This document shows, one piece after another, positions 9,151 to 21,120 of a stretch of 64,000 nucleotides of DNA (positions are counted from its first letter, which is position 1; each line of letters opens with the position of its first letter). Both the position numbers and the translations under genes were made by a program. Below the pieces are notes generated by a model. The model searched no databases. It was given only the letters and a program-made list of their open reading frames with translations, and had not been told where the DNA came from. Origin of the DNA: Bathymodiolus brooksi (Eukaryota > Mollusca > Bivalvia > Mytilida > Modiolidae); NCBI GenBank assembly GCA_963680875.1, contig OY804579.1:50432536-50496535 (forward strand). The letters are read 5' to 3'.

Positions 9151-10195
9151 AAGGCATAGTCGCTCAGATTGATTTTTTTTGTTTATATTAAAAGTTGCCA
9201 ATATTCGATGTTTTATACTAATAAAATGTTCTGAACAAGAAGCCAGGTTTAAAAAATAGGTTATAATGTCGTAATTAGTGAAAAGAATTCGAATGTTTGT
9301 TGGTGAAATCGCCATTAACACATCTAATTATAAGTCGGCTGTCTTTTCCGAAGTTTACCGGACACTAAAATAACCAGAAAGCATGTTGCAGGTAAATATT
9401 GGTTAAAATTAATATAATTTAAGAAATATATCTATGAAATTGGATCCCAGGGTAATCAATTAATATTATATAATGGTATTTAGTAAGAATGAGACTTAAA
9501 ATCGAAAATACGTGATGAAATCAATAAAAACAAACCCAAACTCTGCAAAGGGGCCCGATAAAGGGAAAATTGTAAACAAATTGTATTGCATATTATTGAC
9601 AACACTTGAGTTGTTTTTTATTATATTTTTTTAGAAAAAAAACAGACATGAAGTTCATTATTTTAGTCTCTAATTTAAAAGAGATATCACCTAGCGTTTT
9701 CTCCTGAAAAAAAAAGATATATAAAAAAAACTACGATGCAATTCTGTCAAAATACGATTCAGCCGAAAAAAGATATATAAATTATGCTTACGTGTTGAAA
9801 AATGGAGTAGGTCGGTTTAACATCTTTTTTTATTTTTACACAAATCTTGCTGAATCCTCCTGTGTCGGTTTCGCGTAGAATCCGTCAATATTTTTATTTC
9901 TAACATGTGCTTTTTTCAACAAGCAATTTCGCACATGCGCAAACGCTTTACCGAATGAGGTCACTGTCTAGGTCATCAATGGTCATATGATCATATTCAT
10001 GAATATATGAATATCATGCTGGTAAACATTGAATTCTTTACGGGAGGTAAGAAAATCAAACAGCTACATAGTTCCTTCGTTCCAGTTTAAATACGTATGA
10101 TATTATGAAAAAATTCAACTGCAATTAGTATAAAACATCGAATATTGGCAAATTTCAATATAAAAAAAAAATCAATCTGAGCGACTGTATGCCTT
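9151..10195. mobile_element. MITE-like element with 72-bp TIRs
   Basis: The termini 9151-9222 and 10124-10195 are inverted copies with a few mismatches and small length differences in an A/T run. The outer ends read aaggcatag and gtatgcctt. The interior of about 900 bp is AT-rich and has no transposase frame. The left junction reads TTAA (9148-9151) and the right reads TCAA (10195-10198). A decayed TTAA duplication (as in piggyBac or Kolobok elements) is therefore possible but not established. Confidence 0.7.
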
Positions 10196-10545
10196 CAATA
10201 TGTCACTTAATTTTAACTAAAATCAACTGCATAACATTAAAAATCCGCTTAAAAGCAGATTTTAAGAGCAAATCGGAAAATATTTTACAGCAGATAATTC
10301 TGTTTTCCAGTACAGTTATGCAAATGATATGCGCGTGAGATAAGATTTGAACTCTTTCGGGGAGATTATCGCTCATGCAAAATGTTCAGTTGATGAAAAA
10401 ATATATATATATATATATTCCGTGTGTACCACATAAGAATAATTGCAAAAAAAAATTGGTTCACACGACATGAAACAGACATATTCCTCAATAATCATTG
10501 TCAGGAATGTGTGCGTGCTTACCTCAGCATCCATGATTGTTTATC
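10196..10545. other. No gene recognised; (AT)n run
   Basis: The stretch contains an AT dinucleotide run at about 10,401-10,419. A 72-codon frame (10,424-10,642) begins here and extends over the 42-bp repeat. I regard it as non-coding. Confidence 0.5.
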
Positions 10546-10629
10546 TTTTCTTCACGAGGTCATGATCGGCAATCATCGGATCAAAACTTTTCTTCACGAG
10601 ATCATGATCGGCAATCATCGGAACAAAAC
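10546..10629 (+). repeat. 42-bp direct repeat, two copies
   Basis: Units 10,546-10,587 and 10,588-10,629 differ at only a few bases. The period is a multiple of three, so the overlapping frame shows an in-frame 14-residue duplication (FLHE-MIGNHR-KT). This alone does not show coding. Confidence 0.9.
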
Positions 10630-12240
10630 AACCGAAAGTTAATCAGTCTCCACAACAATGGCTAGGATGATAAACATGCACACGGATTTGCAGATTTCAA
10701 GTTGTTGGGAACATATTTCGACTTGAAACATGCATGAATAGCTTAGTAAAGGTACCGCCGTATTCCAAATTGAATTTTCAGGGGAAAATTTTCTTCACCC
10801 AAAACTGGTGTAATATTACTTTAAAACAATATCTTAATTGTAAATAATCAAATTGTCTTACAATTGTAAAGTACATTTATCACAAGGAACATACGTTGAA
10901 TAAGATTGACGTGATAACAAATAATTCGTTGTGATTAAGACGCATTAATTGCTCCAGGTAAATTTAACAAGCAGAGACATGTTTTCTTCCCTTGTCCATT
11001 TTCCTTTCTATTTTGGTCTCATTATGTGTTTTTTTTTTCAGTTCTCATTTGATTCATTTTGCCGGTATTTGTAATAATGTTTCTGATTTTAATGGCCATA
11101 AGCAACATTTAATTACAGGTATAAAGATGCTATATATATATACAAAATGTACATACACTAATCAAAAAGTGTATCATTCTCATTCATATTTCTATGGCGA
11201 CATAATTAACAATGCTTAAAAATTCAAATATGACATTTATATATAGGTTTCAATATAGACTTATTAAATCGATCGTGAATATATTGAAAATGAGATATCT
11301 AAATAAACTAGAAACTTTCAAAACGCAGCCAGAAGAGATTTTAATGAGATTGGAAAAAAGAAATGAGTAAGCATTCTAAAGAAGGCATTATATACACAAA
11401 CAAACTTAAGAATTCTTGTGGTTTGGGGTCTAGTCAGGGATTGTCGACCAAAAGGAACGACAACTCAAACTCTAGAAATAATGTCATGAATTATTTACAA
11501 TGCGATATTTTAAAAATATGTTAAATATTTTATCGTGGAGACGAGAAATTAGAGTAAACGGCAAAAGTTCTTTTGTATATCTATATATCTTTATTCTCAT
11601 ACAGCCAAATACAATGGTACAGAGAAAAATAACAACATAATAATAACATAACAAGACTTTCTACAAAATATACATAAGTTATGGAACAACAGTGGGTAAG
11701 CCAGGAGTACAAAAGACCTTATTGATATGTGTGATGCATATTATTGAAAAGCAGATACGTAGTATGAACTGTCTGTCGTACAGAGTTGGAAACCCGATTT
11801 TGGATTTCGGCCCAAAAAACGTATCATCCCTTCTCCCTTTGCACATTAATAAAAAAAATCTAACTTCGAGCAGCAATGAATCTAATTGAAATTATTTTCT
11901 TGGATCTTTTTTCAATCTATAAATTATTGTGTTGCAAAGAGAGGATCTGACAAACATCTGATTTTAATGTAGATTGTGGCTTTATTGAAAGAAATCATTA
12001 AACATCCGATTTTTGGTATCAATTTAAACAGTTCAGTCGATTTTTGTTATTAAAAACCCTATTATCAGTATTGTAGAAAAGCAATTGATTATAGTGTTTG
12101 ATGCAGTCCTTTCATTACTTTATGATTCAATTAATTGTCCATTGAGGAAAGACATATTTTATGAACAATAAACAAAAAAAAACGTTAATAGGAGTCATTT
12201 TTTTTATACGGAAGCTGGTTAGCGCCAATTACTACAGAAT
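10630..12240. other. No gene recognised; possible LINE 3' debris
   Basis: AT-rich. Around 11,590-11,660 the plus strand reads tctttattctcatacagcc, so the minus strand has ...gagaataaaga, a possible retroelement 3' end. Overlapping 65-codon frames at 11,679-11,889 on both strands match nothing I know. Confidence 0.4.
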
Positions 12241-12248
12241 GTATGTTG

Positions 12249-12777
12249 TAATTACGACATGACTATCTGGAAATTACGCTATGGAATCTCATAATTTCGA
12301 CATAACTACATGGAAATTAAGCTATGGAATCTCATAATTTCGACATAATTACCTGGAAATTACGCTATGGAATCTCATAGTTTCGACATAACTACCTGGA
12401 AATTACGCTATGGAATCTCATAATTTTGACATAACTACATGGAAATTACGCTATGGAATCTCATAATTTCGACATAACTACCTGGAAATTACGCTATGGA
12501 ATCTCATAATTTCGACATAACTACCTGGAAATTATGCTATGGAATCTCATAATTTCGACATAACTACCTGGAAATTACGCCATGGAATCTCATAATTTCG
12601 ACATAACTACCTGGAAATTAAGCTATGGAATCTCATAATTTCGACATAATTACCTGGAAATTACGCTATGGAATCTCATAGTTTCGACATAACTACCTGG
12701 AAATTACGCTATGGAATCTCATAATTTTGACATAACTACATGGAAATTACGCTATGGAATCTCATAATTTCGACATA
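12249..12777 (+). repeat. 43-bp minisatellite, about 12 copies
   Basis: The unit, for example 12,271-12,313, contains aaattacgctatgg, aatctcataatttcg and acataactacctgg. Unit starts at 12,271, 12,314 and 12,357 give a period of exactly 43. A block of seven units is duplicated: the variants aagct (12,314/12,615), catagtttcg (12,376/12,677) and attttgac (12,420/12,721) all recur 301 bp apart. Degenerate half-recognisable units flank the core (about 12,230-12,270 and 12,817-12,860). The core has therefore been homogenised while the edges decayed. Confidence 0.9.
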
Positions 12778-12816
12778 CAAACCTCGCGAGTTCTTTCTCT
12801 CGCTCCTAGATTTCTA

Positions 12817-12860
12817 TATAAATTACCATATAGAATGTCGTAATTTCAACATAGCTATCT
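12817..12860 (+). repeat. Degenerate outlying unit of the 43-bp minisatellite
   Basis: The stretch aaattaccatatagaatgtc followed by gtaatttcaacatagctatc lines up with one 43-bp unit at roughly 75% identity. It is separated from the main array by about 40 bp of unrelated sequence. Confidence 0.6.
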
Positions 12861-13062
12861 ATTTCCATATCAGTCAAGACAATAGTCGCTTCGTTTAACA
12901 GTACACTTCCATAGATTTTTACTCCACCACCAGATTTTTAGTGGGTACGTGTTGCTGAATCATTAGTTTTCCATGTAGTGTTTTGTGGATCATTGTTTGT
13001 ATTTTTGCCTTTTTTTCTTTGGCCATTGTATTGTCTATCCTTCTTCTGTTTACAGTTTCTGA
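12861..13062. other. No gene recognised
   Basis: A short T-rich stretch between the minisatellite and the next retroelement remnant. I see no signal in it. Confidence 0.5.
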
Positions 13063-13640
13063 TTACCTATTTCTATCTTCAAACTTTTTTATTACCAGAC
13101 TATACATCATTATGAATGACATTGAATGAAGAACCCAGTAAGAAGAGTTTGAAGATACCAAAGGGTTAATCAGAATCCGCAAATCGAAGAAGGACAGACA
13201 ACACAATGACCAAAAGAAAAAAGACAAAAGGACAAACAGCAATCTACAAAACATTACGCATAAAACTAAAGATCGAGTTACACGAACCCCACTAAAAACG
13301 GTGTGTAAATTCGGGTGCTCCGGAAGAATAAGCAGTTCCTGCTCCACTAGTGGCACCCGTCGTGTTACTCTAGTTACAAACCTGGTGATAAGTCATGAAC
13401 GAGGAAAGGACCGGAAAGTGTTTACGAAAAGTGGAACATATCCGTGGTCATTTGTGACACAGATGTTCCGTAGCGATTAACCAAATCATGGTGGCGACCG
13501 AAAAACTTGCGAAGTGATGACTTCAACTTAACCAATAGGAACCCTGGGTTCAGTAGCTTCCTTGTTAGAAACAACTCTCTATCAAGGAAATCCTGATAGG
13601 AACTACAAGCCCTGGAATATCAGTTAATCAAGTTCTAGCA
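13063..13640 (-). pseudogene. Retroelement remnant, C-terminus of RT polyprotein plus 3' region
   Basis: Minus-strand translation of 13,635-13,431 gives YSRACSSYQDFLDR, LTRKLLNPGFLLVKLKSSLR, KFFGRHHDLVNRYG and SVSQMTTDMFH. I recognise this as the C-terminal end of a reverse-transcriptase polyprotein that is widespread in mollusc and other animal genomes. An in-frame TGA interrupts it just before YSRAC. The downstream part (13,430-13,063), including ggtgctccggaagaataagc in plus sense, also matches the usual 3' region of that family. The 97-codon reverse frame at 13,063-13,356 lies in this 3' region and is not a gene. The RT clade is uncertain, and only the last part of the element is left. Confidence 0.65.
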
Positions 13641-14093
13641 TTTCAATAATTATCCTGCTGTAGTTGACTTTGCCATGAATAAATGATATCTACCTTAATT
13701 GACAATTGAAATAAAAATGTGAATTTATAAAAAAAAAAAAAAAATTCCTTTAATTTGCGGAAAATTCGGAAATCAAGAAGATTATTTTCACTTTGTTTAT
13801 TATAGCCATCGAATTTTATTACAAAATTCATTTGGCTGTTCAGTGAAAAAATGTATCATGCTAACGTTGTCTAATGTGAAGTTAATAAATTTCCTTTGAT
13901 ACGCCGTGAATAATCATTAGTGCTCTTACTTTTTAAACAGAAACGGAAAACAAATCCCATAGTTTGCTAAAATAACTGAACAATTTACAAATACGTCTAT
14001 AATCAACAAATGGTTTCTGAAAGAAGCAAAATGATCACATAAATGCGTCTGTAGTATAATGCAAGAAGTGGGTGTAGTTTTCAAGGATTAAGG
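13641..14093. other. No gene recognised
   Basis: This is AT-rich sequence with a 15-base A run at 13,730-13,744. A 62-codon reverse frame (13,643-13,831) has no recognisable features. Confidence 0.5.
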
Positions 14094-14277
14094 TATGGCG
14101 TTTAACGCCATTTTCAACAATATTTCAGTTATCTCGTGGCGGTCAGTTTTATTGGTGGGGGAAACCGGAGAACCCAGAGAAAGCCACCTATCTGCCGCAA
14201 GACACGGACAAACTTTATCACATAATGTTGTATTTAGTACACCTCACCATGAGCGGGATTCGAACTCACAACCATTA
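14094..14277 (-). mobile_element. Mollusc-type SINE, copy 3, head-truncated
   Basis: The shared tail (tggcgtttaacgccattttc, cggagaacccagagaaagcc) and middle segment are present. A good B box survives on the minus strand, gagttcgaatccc (about 14,256-14,268). The A-box end is missing. The 69-codon forward frame here is a by-product of the repeat. Confidence 0.75.
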
Positions 14278-14810
14278 TTTTCATATAAAATCTCACTTTC
14301 ATGAGAAACAAAATCTGAAGAGTGTTTTTCTTGTACAATTCAAAGCTGAATATTCTACAGTTTCGTTACCGTTTTAAATTTTGACAATTTCGTTGTCAGA
14401 TATGGAGAACTGGCTTTACGGTCATATTTTCGAGTACTATTTGCGGACTTCAACTAAAAAATACAACCAATCAGAACACTCTTTCCAATATATAGTGTTC
14501 TGATTGGACGATTTTGGAGAGTGAGAACAAAAATCATAGTCGAAAGTTTTATAATCGTGGTGGGAAATTTCATATAGACTTTAGATATATATTTCCTAGA
14601 ATTAGTTGATTTTGTAAGCATAATAGCAATACTGCGTTTTACACACATAATTAGTAACACAGTCTTAACATGACAAACCAATATGTGTCTTAAGACAAAC
14701 AATAATGGCGCAGGTGTGTTTAGCATCGCAACATATGCGACAATACCGACGACAAAGGTCTTTGGGATAGAAGTAACCCCATAGATGTGACAAACAACGA
14801 CGATGAATTG
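14278..14810. other. Left flank of the satellite, no gene
   Basis: Unique-looking AT-rich sequence. A 139-codon reverse frame (14,454-14,873) begins inside the first satellite monomer and has no family resemblance, so I treat it as chance. A small perfect hairpin lies at 14,467-14,507. Confidence 0.5.
14467..14507. repeat. Perfect 14-bp inverted repeat (hairpin)
   Basis: The arms ccaatcagaacact (14,467-14,480) and agtgttctgattgg (14,494-14,507) are exact reverse complements separated by 13 AT-rich bases. This lies about 300 bp left of the satellite array. Its role is unknown. Confidence 0.85.
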
Positions 14811-14880
14811 ATAAGGAGACACCGACGTCCGCGTCACTAAATCGTCCAACTCTGTACTATAACAAAACCCCAAACAGACT
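14811..14880 (+). repeat. Divergent first monomer (array edge)
   Basis: The leftmost unit (ataaggagacaccgacgtcc, then gcgtcactaa) differs from the common monomer at about ten positions, whereas the very next unit is nearly standard. Decay at the left edge is confined to one unit. Confidence 0.85.
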
Positions 14881-15120
14881 TAAAGGATGTATAGACGTCC
14901 ACGCCATTAAATCGTCCAACTCTGTACTATAACCAAATACCAAACAGACTTAAAGAATGTACAGACGTCCACGCCATTAAATCGTCCAACTCTGTACTAT
15001 AACCAAACCCCAAACAGACTTAAAGGATGTACAGAGGTCCACGCCATTAAATCGTCCAACTCTGTACTATAACCAAACCCCAAGCAGACTTAAAGAATGT
15101 ACAGACGTCCACGTCATTAA

Positions 15121-16240
15121 ATCGTCCAACTCTGTACTATAACCAAATACCAAACAGACTTAAAGGATGTACAGACGTCCACGCCATTAAATCGTCCAAT
15201 TCTGTACTATAACCAAATACCAAGCAGACTTAAAGGATGTACAGACGTCCACGCCATTAAATCGTCCAACTCTGTACTATAACCAAACACCAAACAGACT
15301 TAAAGGATGTATAGACGTCCACGCCATTAAATCGTCCAACTCTGTACTATAACCAAACCCCAAGCAGACTTAAAGGAGGTACAGACGTCCACGCCATTAA
15401 ATCGTCCAACTCTGTACTATAACCAAATACCAAACAGACTTAAAGGATGTACAGACGTCCACGCCATTAAATCGTCCAACTCTGTACTATAACCAAACAC
15501 CAAACAGACTTAAAGGATGTACAGACGTCCACGCCATTAAATCGTCCAACTCTGTACTATAACCAAACACCAAACAGACTTAAAGGATGTACAGACGTCC
15601 ACGCCATTAAATCGTCCAACTCTGTACTATAACCAAATACCAAACAGACTTAAAGGATGTACAGACGTCCACGTCATTAAATCGTCCAACTCTGTACTAT
15701 AACCAAATACCAAACAGACTTAAAGGATGTACAGACGTCCACGCCATTAAATCGTCCAATTCTGTACTATAACCAAATACCAAGCAGACTTAAAGGATGT
15801 ACAGACGTCCACGCCATTAAATCGTCCAACTCTGTACTATAACCAAACACCAAACAGACTTAAAGGATGTATAGACGTCCACGCCATTAAATCGTCCAAC
15901 TCTGTACTATAACCAAACCCCAAGCAGACTTAAAGGAGGTACAGACGTCCACGCCATTAAATCGTCCAACTCTGTACTATAACCAAATACCAAACAGACT
16001 TAAAGGATGTACAGACGTCCACGCCATTAAATCGTCCAACTCTGTACTATAACCAAACACCAAACAGACTTAAAGGATGTACAGACGTCCACGCCATTAA
16101 ATCGTCCAACTCTGTACTATAACCAAACACCAAACAGACTTAAAGGATGTACAGACGTCCACGCCATTAAATCGTCCAACTCTGTACTATAACCAAATAC
16201 CAAACAGACTTAAAGGATGTACAGACGTCCACGCCATTAA
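15121..16240 (+). repeat. 560-bp (8-monomer) tandem duplication in the satellite
   Basis: The series of variants at 15,141-15,680 recurs 560 bp later. Examples are atcgtccaat at 15,191 and 15,751, and taaaggaggt at 15,371 and 15,931. Boundaries are approximate. Confidence 0.8.
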
Positions 16241-17019
16241 ATCGTCCAACTCTGTACTATAACCAAATACCAAACAGACTTAAAGGATGTATAGACGTCC
16301 ACGTCATTAAATCGTCCAACTCTGTACTATAAACAAACCCCAAACAGACTTAAAGGATGTACAGACGTCCACGCCATTAAATCGTCCAACTCTGTACTAT
16401 AACCAAACACCAAACAGACTTAAAGGAGGTATAGACGTCCACGTCATTAAATCGTCCAACTCTGTACTATAACCAAACACCAAACAGACTTAAAGAATGT
16501 ACAGACGTCCACGCCATTAAATCGTCCAACTCTGTACTATAACCAAACACCAAACAGACTTAAAGGATGTACAGACGTCCACGCCATTAAATCGTCCAAC
16601 TCTGTACTATAACCAAACACCAAACAAACTTAAAGGATGTACAGACGTCCACGCCATTAAATCGTCCAACTCTGTACTATAACCAAACCCCAAGCAGACT
16701 TAAAGGATGTACAGACGTCCACGTCATTAAATCGTCCAACTCTGTACTATAACCAAACCCCAAGCAGACTTAAAGGAGGTATAGACGTCCACGCCATTAA
16801 ATCGTCCAACTCTGTACTATAGCCAAACACCAAACAGACTTAAAGGATGTACAGACGTCCACGCCATTAAATCGTCCAACTCTGTACTATAACCAAACAC
16901 CAAACAGACTTAAAGGAGGTATAGACGTCCACGTCATTAAATCGTCCAACTCTGTACTATAACCAAACACCAAACAGACTTAAAGAATGTACAGACGTCC
17001 ACGCCATTAAATCGTCCAA

Positions 17020-20000
17020 CTCTGTACTATAACCAAACACCAAACAGACTTAAAGGATGTACAGACGTCCACGCCATTAAATCGTCCAACTCTGTACTAT
17101 AACCAAACACCAAACAGACTTAAAGGATGTACAGACGTCCACGCCATTAAATCGTCCAACTCTGTACTATAACCAAATACCAAACAGACTTAAAGGATGT
17201 ACAGACGTCCACGCCATTAAATCGTCCAACTCTGTACTATAACCAAACACCAAACAGACTTAAAGGATGTATAGACGTCCACGTCATTAAATCGTCCAAC
17301 TCTGTACTATAACCAAACACCAAACAGACTTAAAGGATGTACAGACGTCCACGCCATTAAATCGTCCAACTCTGTACTATAACCAAACACCAAACAGACT
17401 TAAAGGATGCATAGACGTCCACGTCATTAAATCGTCCAACTCTGTACTATAACCAAACACCAAACAGACTTAAAGGATGTATAGACGTCCAAGCCATTAA
17501 ATCGTCCAACTCTGTACTATAACCAAACACCAAACAGACTTAAAGGATGTACAGACGTCCACGCCATTAAATAGTCCAACTCTGTACTATAACCAAACAC
17601 CAAACAGACTTAAAGGATGTACAGACGTCCACGCCATTAAATCGTCCAACTCTGTACTATAACCAAACACCAAACAGACTTAAAGGATGTACAGACGTCC
17701 ACGCCATTAAATCGTCCAACTCTGTACTATAACCAAACACCAAACAGACTTAAAGGATGTACAGACGTCCACGCCATTAAATAGTCCAACTCTGTACTAT
17801 AACCAAACACCAAACAGACTTAAAGGATGTACAGACGTCCACGCCATTAAATCGTCCAACTCTGTACTATAACCAAACACCAAACAGACTTAAAGGAGGT
17901 ACAGACGTCCACGCCATTAAATCGTCCAATTCTGTACTATAACCAAACACCAAACAGTCTTAAAGGATGTACAGACGTCCACGTCATTAAATCGTCCAAC
18001 TCTGTACTATAACCAAACACCAAACAGACTTAAAGAATGTACAGACGTCCACGCCATTAAATCGTCCACCTCTGTACTATAACCAAACACCAAACAGACT
18101 TAAAGGAGGTATAGACGTCCACGCCATTAAATCGTCCAACTCTGTACTATAACCAAACACCAAACAGACTTAAAGGATGTACAGACGTCCACGTCATTAA
18201 ATCGTCCAACTCTGTACTATAACCAAACACCAAACAGACTTAAAGAATGTACAGACGTCCACGCCATTAAATCGTCCAACTCTGTACTATAACCAAACAC
18301 CAAACAGACTTAAAGGAGGAATAGACGTCCACGCCATTAAATCGTCCAACTCTGTACTATAACCAAACACCAAACAGACTTAAAGGAGGTATAGACGTCC
18401 ACGCCATTAAATCGTCCAACTCTGTACTATAACCAAACACCAAACAGACTTAAAGAATGTACAGACGTCCACGCCATTAAATCGTCCAACTCTGTACTAT
18501 AACCAAACACCAAACAGACTTAAAGCATGTACAGACGTCCACGCCATTAAATCGTCCAACTCTGTACTATAACCAAATACCAAACAGATTTAAAGGAGGT
18601 ACAGACGTCCACGCCATTAAATCGTCCAATTCTGTACTATAACCAAATACCAAACAGACTTAAAGGAGGAACAGACGTCCACGCCATTAAATCGTCCAAC
18701 TCTGTACTATAACCAAACACCAAACAGACTTAAAGGATGTACAGACGTCCACGCCATTAAATCGTCCAACTCTGTACTATAACCAAACACTAAACAGACT
18801 TAAAGGATGTACAGACGTCCACGCCATTAAATCGTCCAATTCTGTACAATAACCAAATACCAAACAGACTTAAAGGAGGTACAGACGTCCACGCCATTAA
18901 ATCGTCCAACTCTGCACTATAACCAAACACCAAGCAGACTTAAAGGATGTACAGACGTCCACGCCATTAAATCGTCCAACTCTGTACTATAACCAAACAC
19001 CAAACAGACTTAAAGGATGTACAGACGTCCACGCCATTAAATCGTCCAACTCTGTACTATAACCAAACACCAAACAGACTTAAAGGATGTACAGACGTCC
19101 ACGCCATTAAATCGTCCAACTCTGTACTATAACCAAATACCAAACAGACTTAAAGGATGTACAGACGTCCACGCCATTAAATCGTCCAACTCTGTACTAT
19201 AACCAAACACCAAACAGACTTAAAGGATGTATAGACGTCCACGTCATTAAATCGTCCAACTCTGTACTATAACCAAACACCAAACAGACTTAAAGGATGT
19301 ACAGACGTCCACGCCATTAAATCGTCCAACTCTGTACTATAACCAAACACCAAACAGACTTAAAGGATGCATAGACGTCCACGTCATTAAATCGTCCAAC
19401 TCTGTACTATAACCAAACACCAAACAGACTTAAAGGATGTATAGACGTCCAAGCCATTAAATCGTCCAACTCTGTACTATAACCAAACACCAAACAGACT
19501 TAAAGGATGTACAGACGTCCACGCCATTAAATAGTCCAACTCTGTACTATAACCAAACACCAAACAGACTTAAAGGATGTACAGACGTCCACGCCATTAA
19601 ATCGTCCAACTCTGTACTATAACCAAACACCAAACAGACTTAAAGGATGTACAGACGTCCACGCCATTAAATCGTCCAACTCTGTACTATAACCAAATAC
19701 CAAACAGACTTAAAGGATGTACAGACGTCCACGCCATTAAATAGTCCAACTCTGTACTATAACCAAACACCAAACAGACTTAAAGGATGCACAGACGTCC
19801 ACGCCATTAAATCGTCCAACTCTGTACTATAACCAAACACCAAACAGACTTAAAGGAGGTACAGACGTCCACGCCATTAAATCGTCCAATTCTGTACTAT
19901 AACCAAACACCAAACAGTCTTAAAGGATGTACAGACGTCCACGTCATTAAATCGTCCAACTCTGTACTATAACCAAACACCAAACAGACTTAAAGAATGT

Positions 20001-21120
20001 ACAGACGTCCACGCCATTAAATCGTCCAACTCTGTACTATAACCAAACACCAAACAGACTTAAAGGAGGTATAGACGTCCACGCCATTAAATCGTCCAAC
20101 TCTGTACTATAACCAAACACCAAACAGACTTAAAGGATGTACAGACGTCCACGTCATTAAATCGTCCAACTCTGTACTATAACCAAACACCAAACAGACT
20201 TAAAGAATGTACAGACGTCCACGCCATTAAATCGTCCAACTCTGTACTATAACCAAACACCAAACAGACTTAAAGGAGGTATAGACGTCCACGCCATTAA
20301 ATCGTCCAACTCTGTACTATAACCAAACACCAAACAGACTTAAAGGAGGTATAGACGTCCACGCCATTAAATCGTCCAACTCTGTACTATAACCAAACAC
20401 CAAACAGACTTAAAGAATGTACAGACGTCCACGCCATTAAATCGTCCAACTCTGTACTATAACCAAACACCAAACAGACTTAAAGGATGTACAGACGTCC
20501 ACGCCATTAAATCGTCCAACTCTGTACTATAACCAAATACCAAACAGACTTAAAGGAGGTACAGACGTCCACGCCATTAAATCGTCCAATTCTGTACTAT
20601 AACCAAATACCAAACAGACTTAAAGGAGGTACAGACGTCCACGCCATTAAATCGTCCAACTCTGTACTATAACCAAACACCAAACAGACTTAAAGGATGT
20701 ACAGACGTCCACGCCATTAAATCGTCCAACTCTGTACTATAACCAAACACCAAACAGACTTAAAGAATGTACAGACGTCCACGCCATTAAATCGTCCAAC
20801 TCTGTACTATAACCAAACACTAAACAGACTTAAAGGATGTACAGACGTCCACGCCATTAAATCGTCCAACTCTGTACTATAACCAAACACCAAACAGACT
20901 TAAAGGATGTACAGACGTCCACGCCATTAAATCGTCCAACTCTGTACTATAACCAAACACTAAACAGACTTAAAGGATGTACAGACGTCCACGCCATTAA
21001 ATCGTCCAATTCTGTACAATAACCAAATACCAAACAGACTTAAAGGAGGTACAGACGTCCACGCCATTAAATCGTCCAACTCTGCACTATAACCAAACAC
21101 CAAGCAGACTTAAAGGATGT
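17020..21120 (+). repeat. 1,960-2,170-bp (28-31-monomer) tandem duplication
   Basis: Rare variants recur at +1,960: taaaggatgcatag at 17,401/19,361, aagccattaa at 17,491/19,451 and caaacagtct at 17,951/19,911. Further right the offset grows to +2,170 (tctgtacaat at 18,841/21,011). Three extra monomers were therefore gained in the right copy after the main duplication. Confidence 0.9.

Noticed and set aside
13063..13356. 97-codon hydrophobic reverse ORF
   Set aside because: It lies in the 3' region of the RT remnant, a sequence common in many animal genomes, and is not itself a protein.
14454..14873. 139-codon reverse ORF
   Set aside because: It starts inside the first satellite monomer, has no domain and shows no splice or promoter context.
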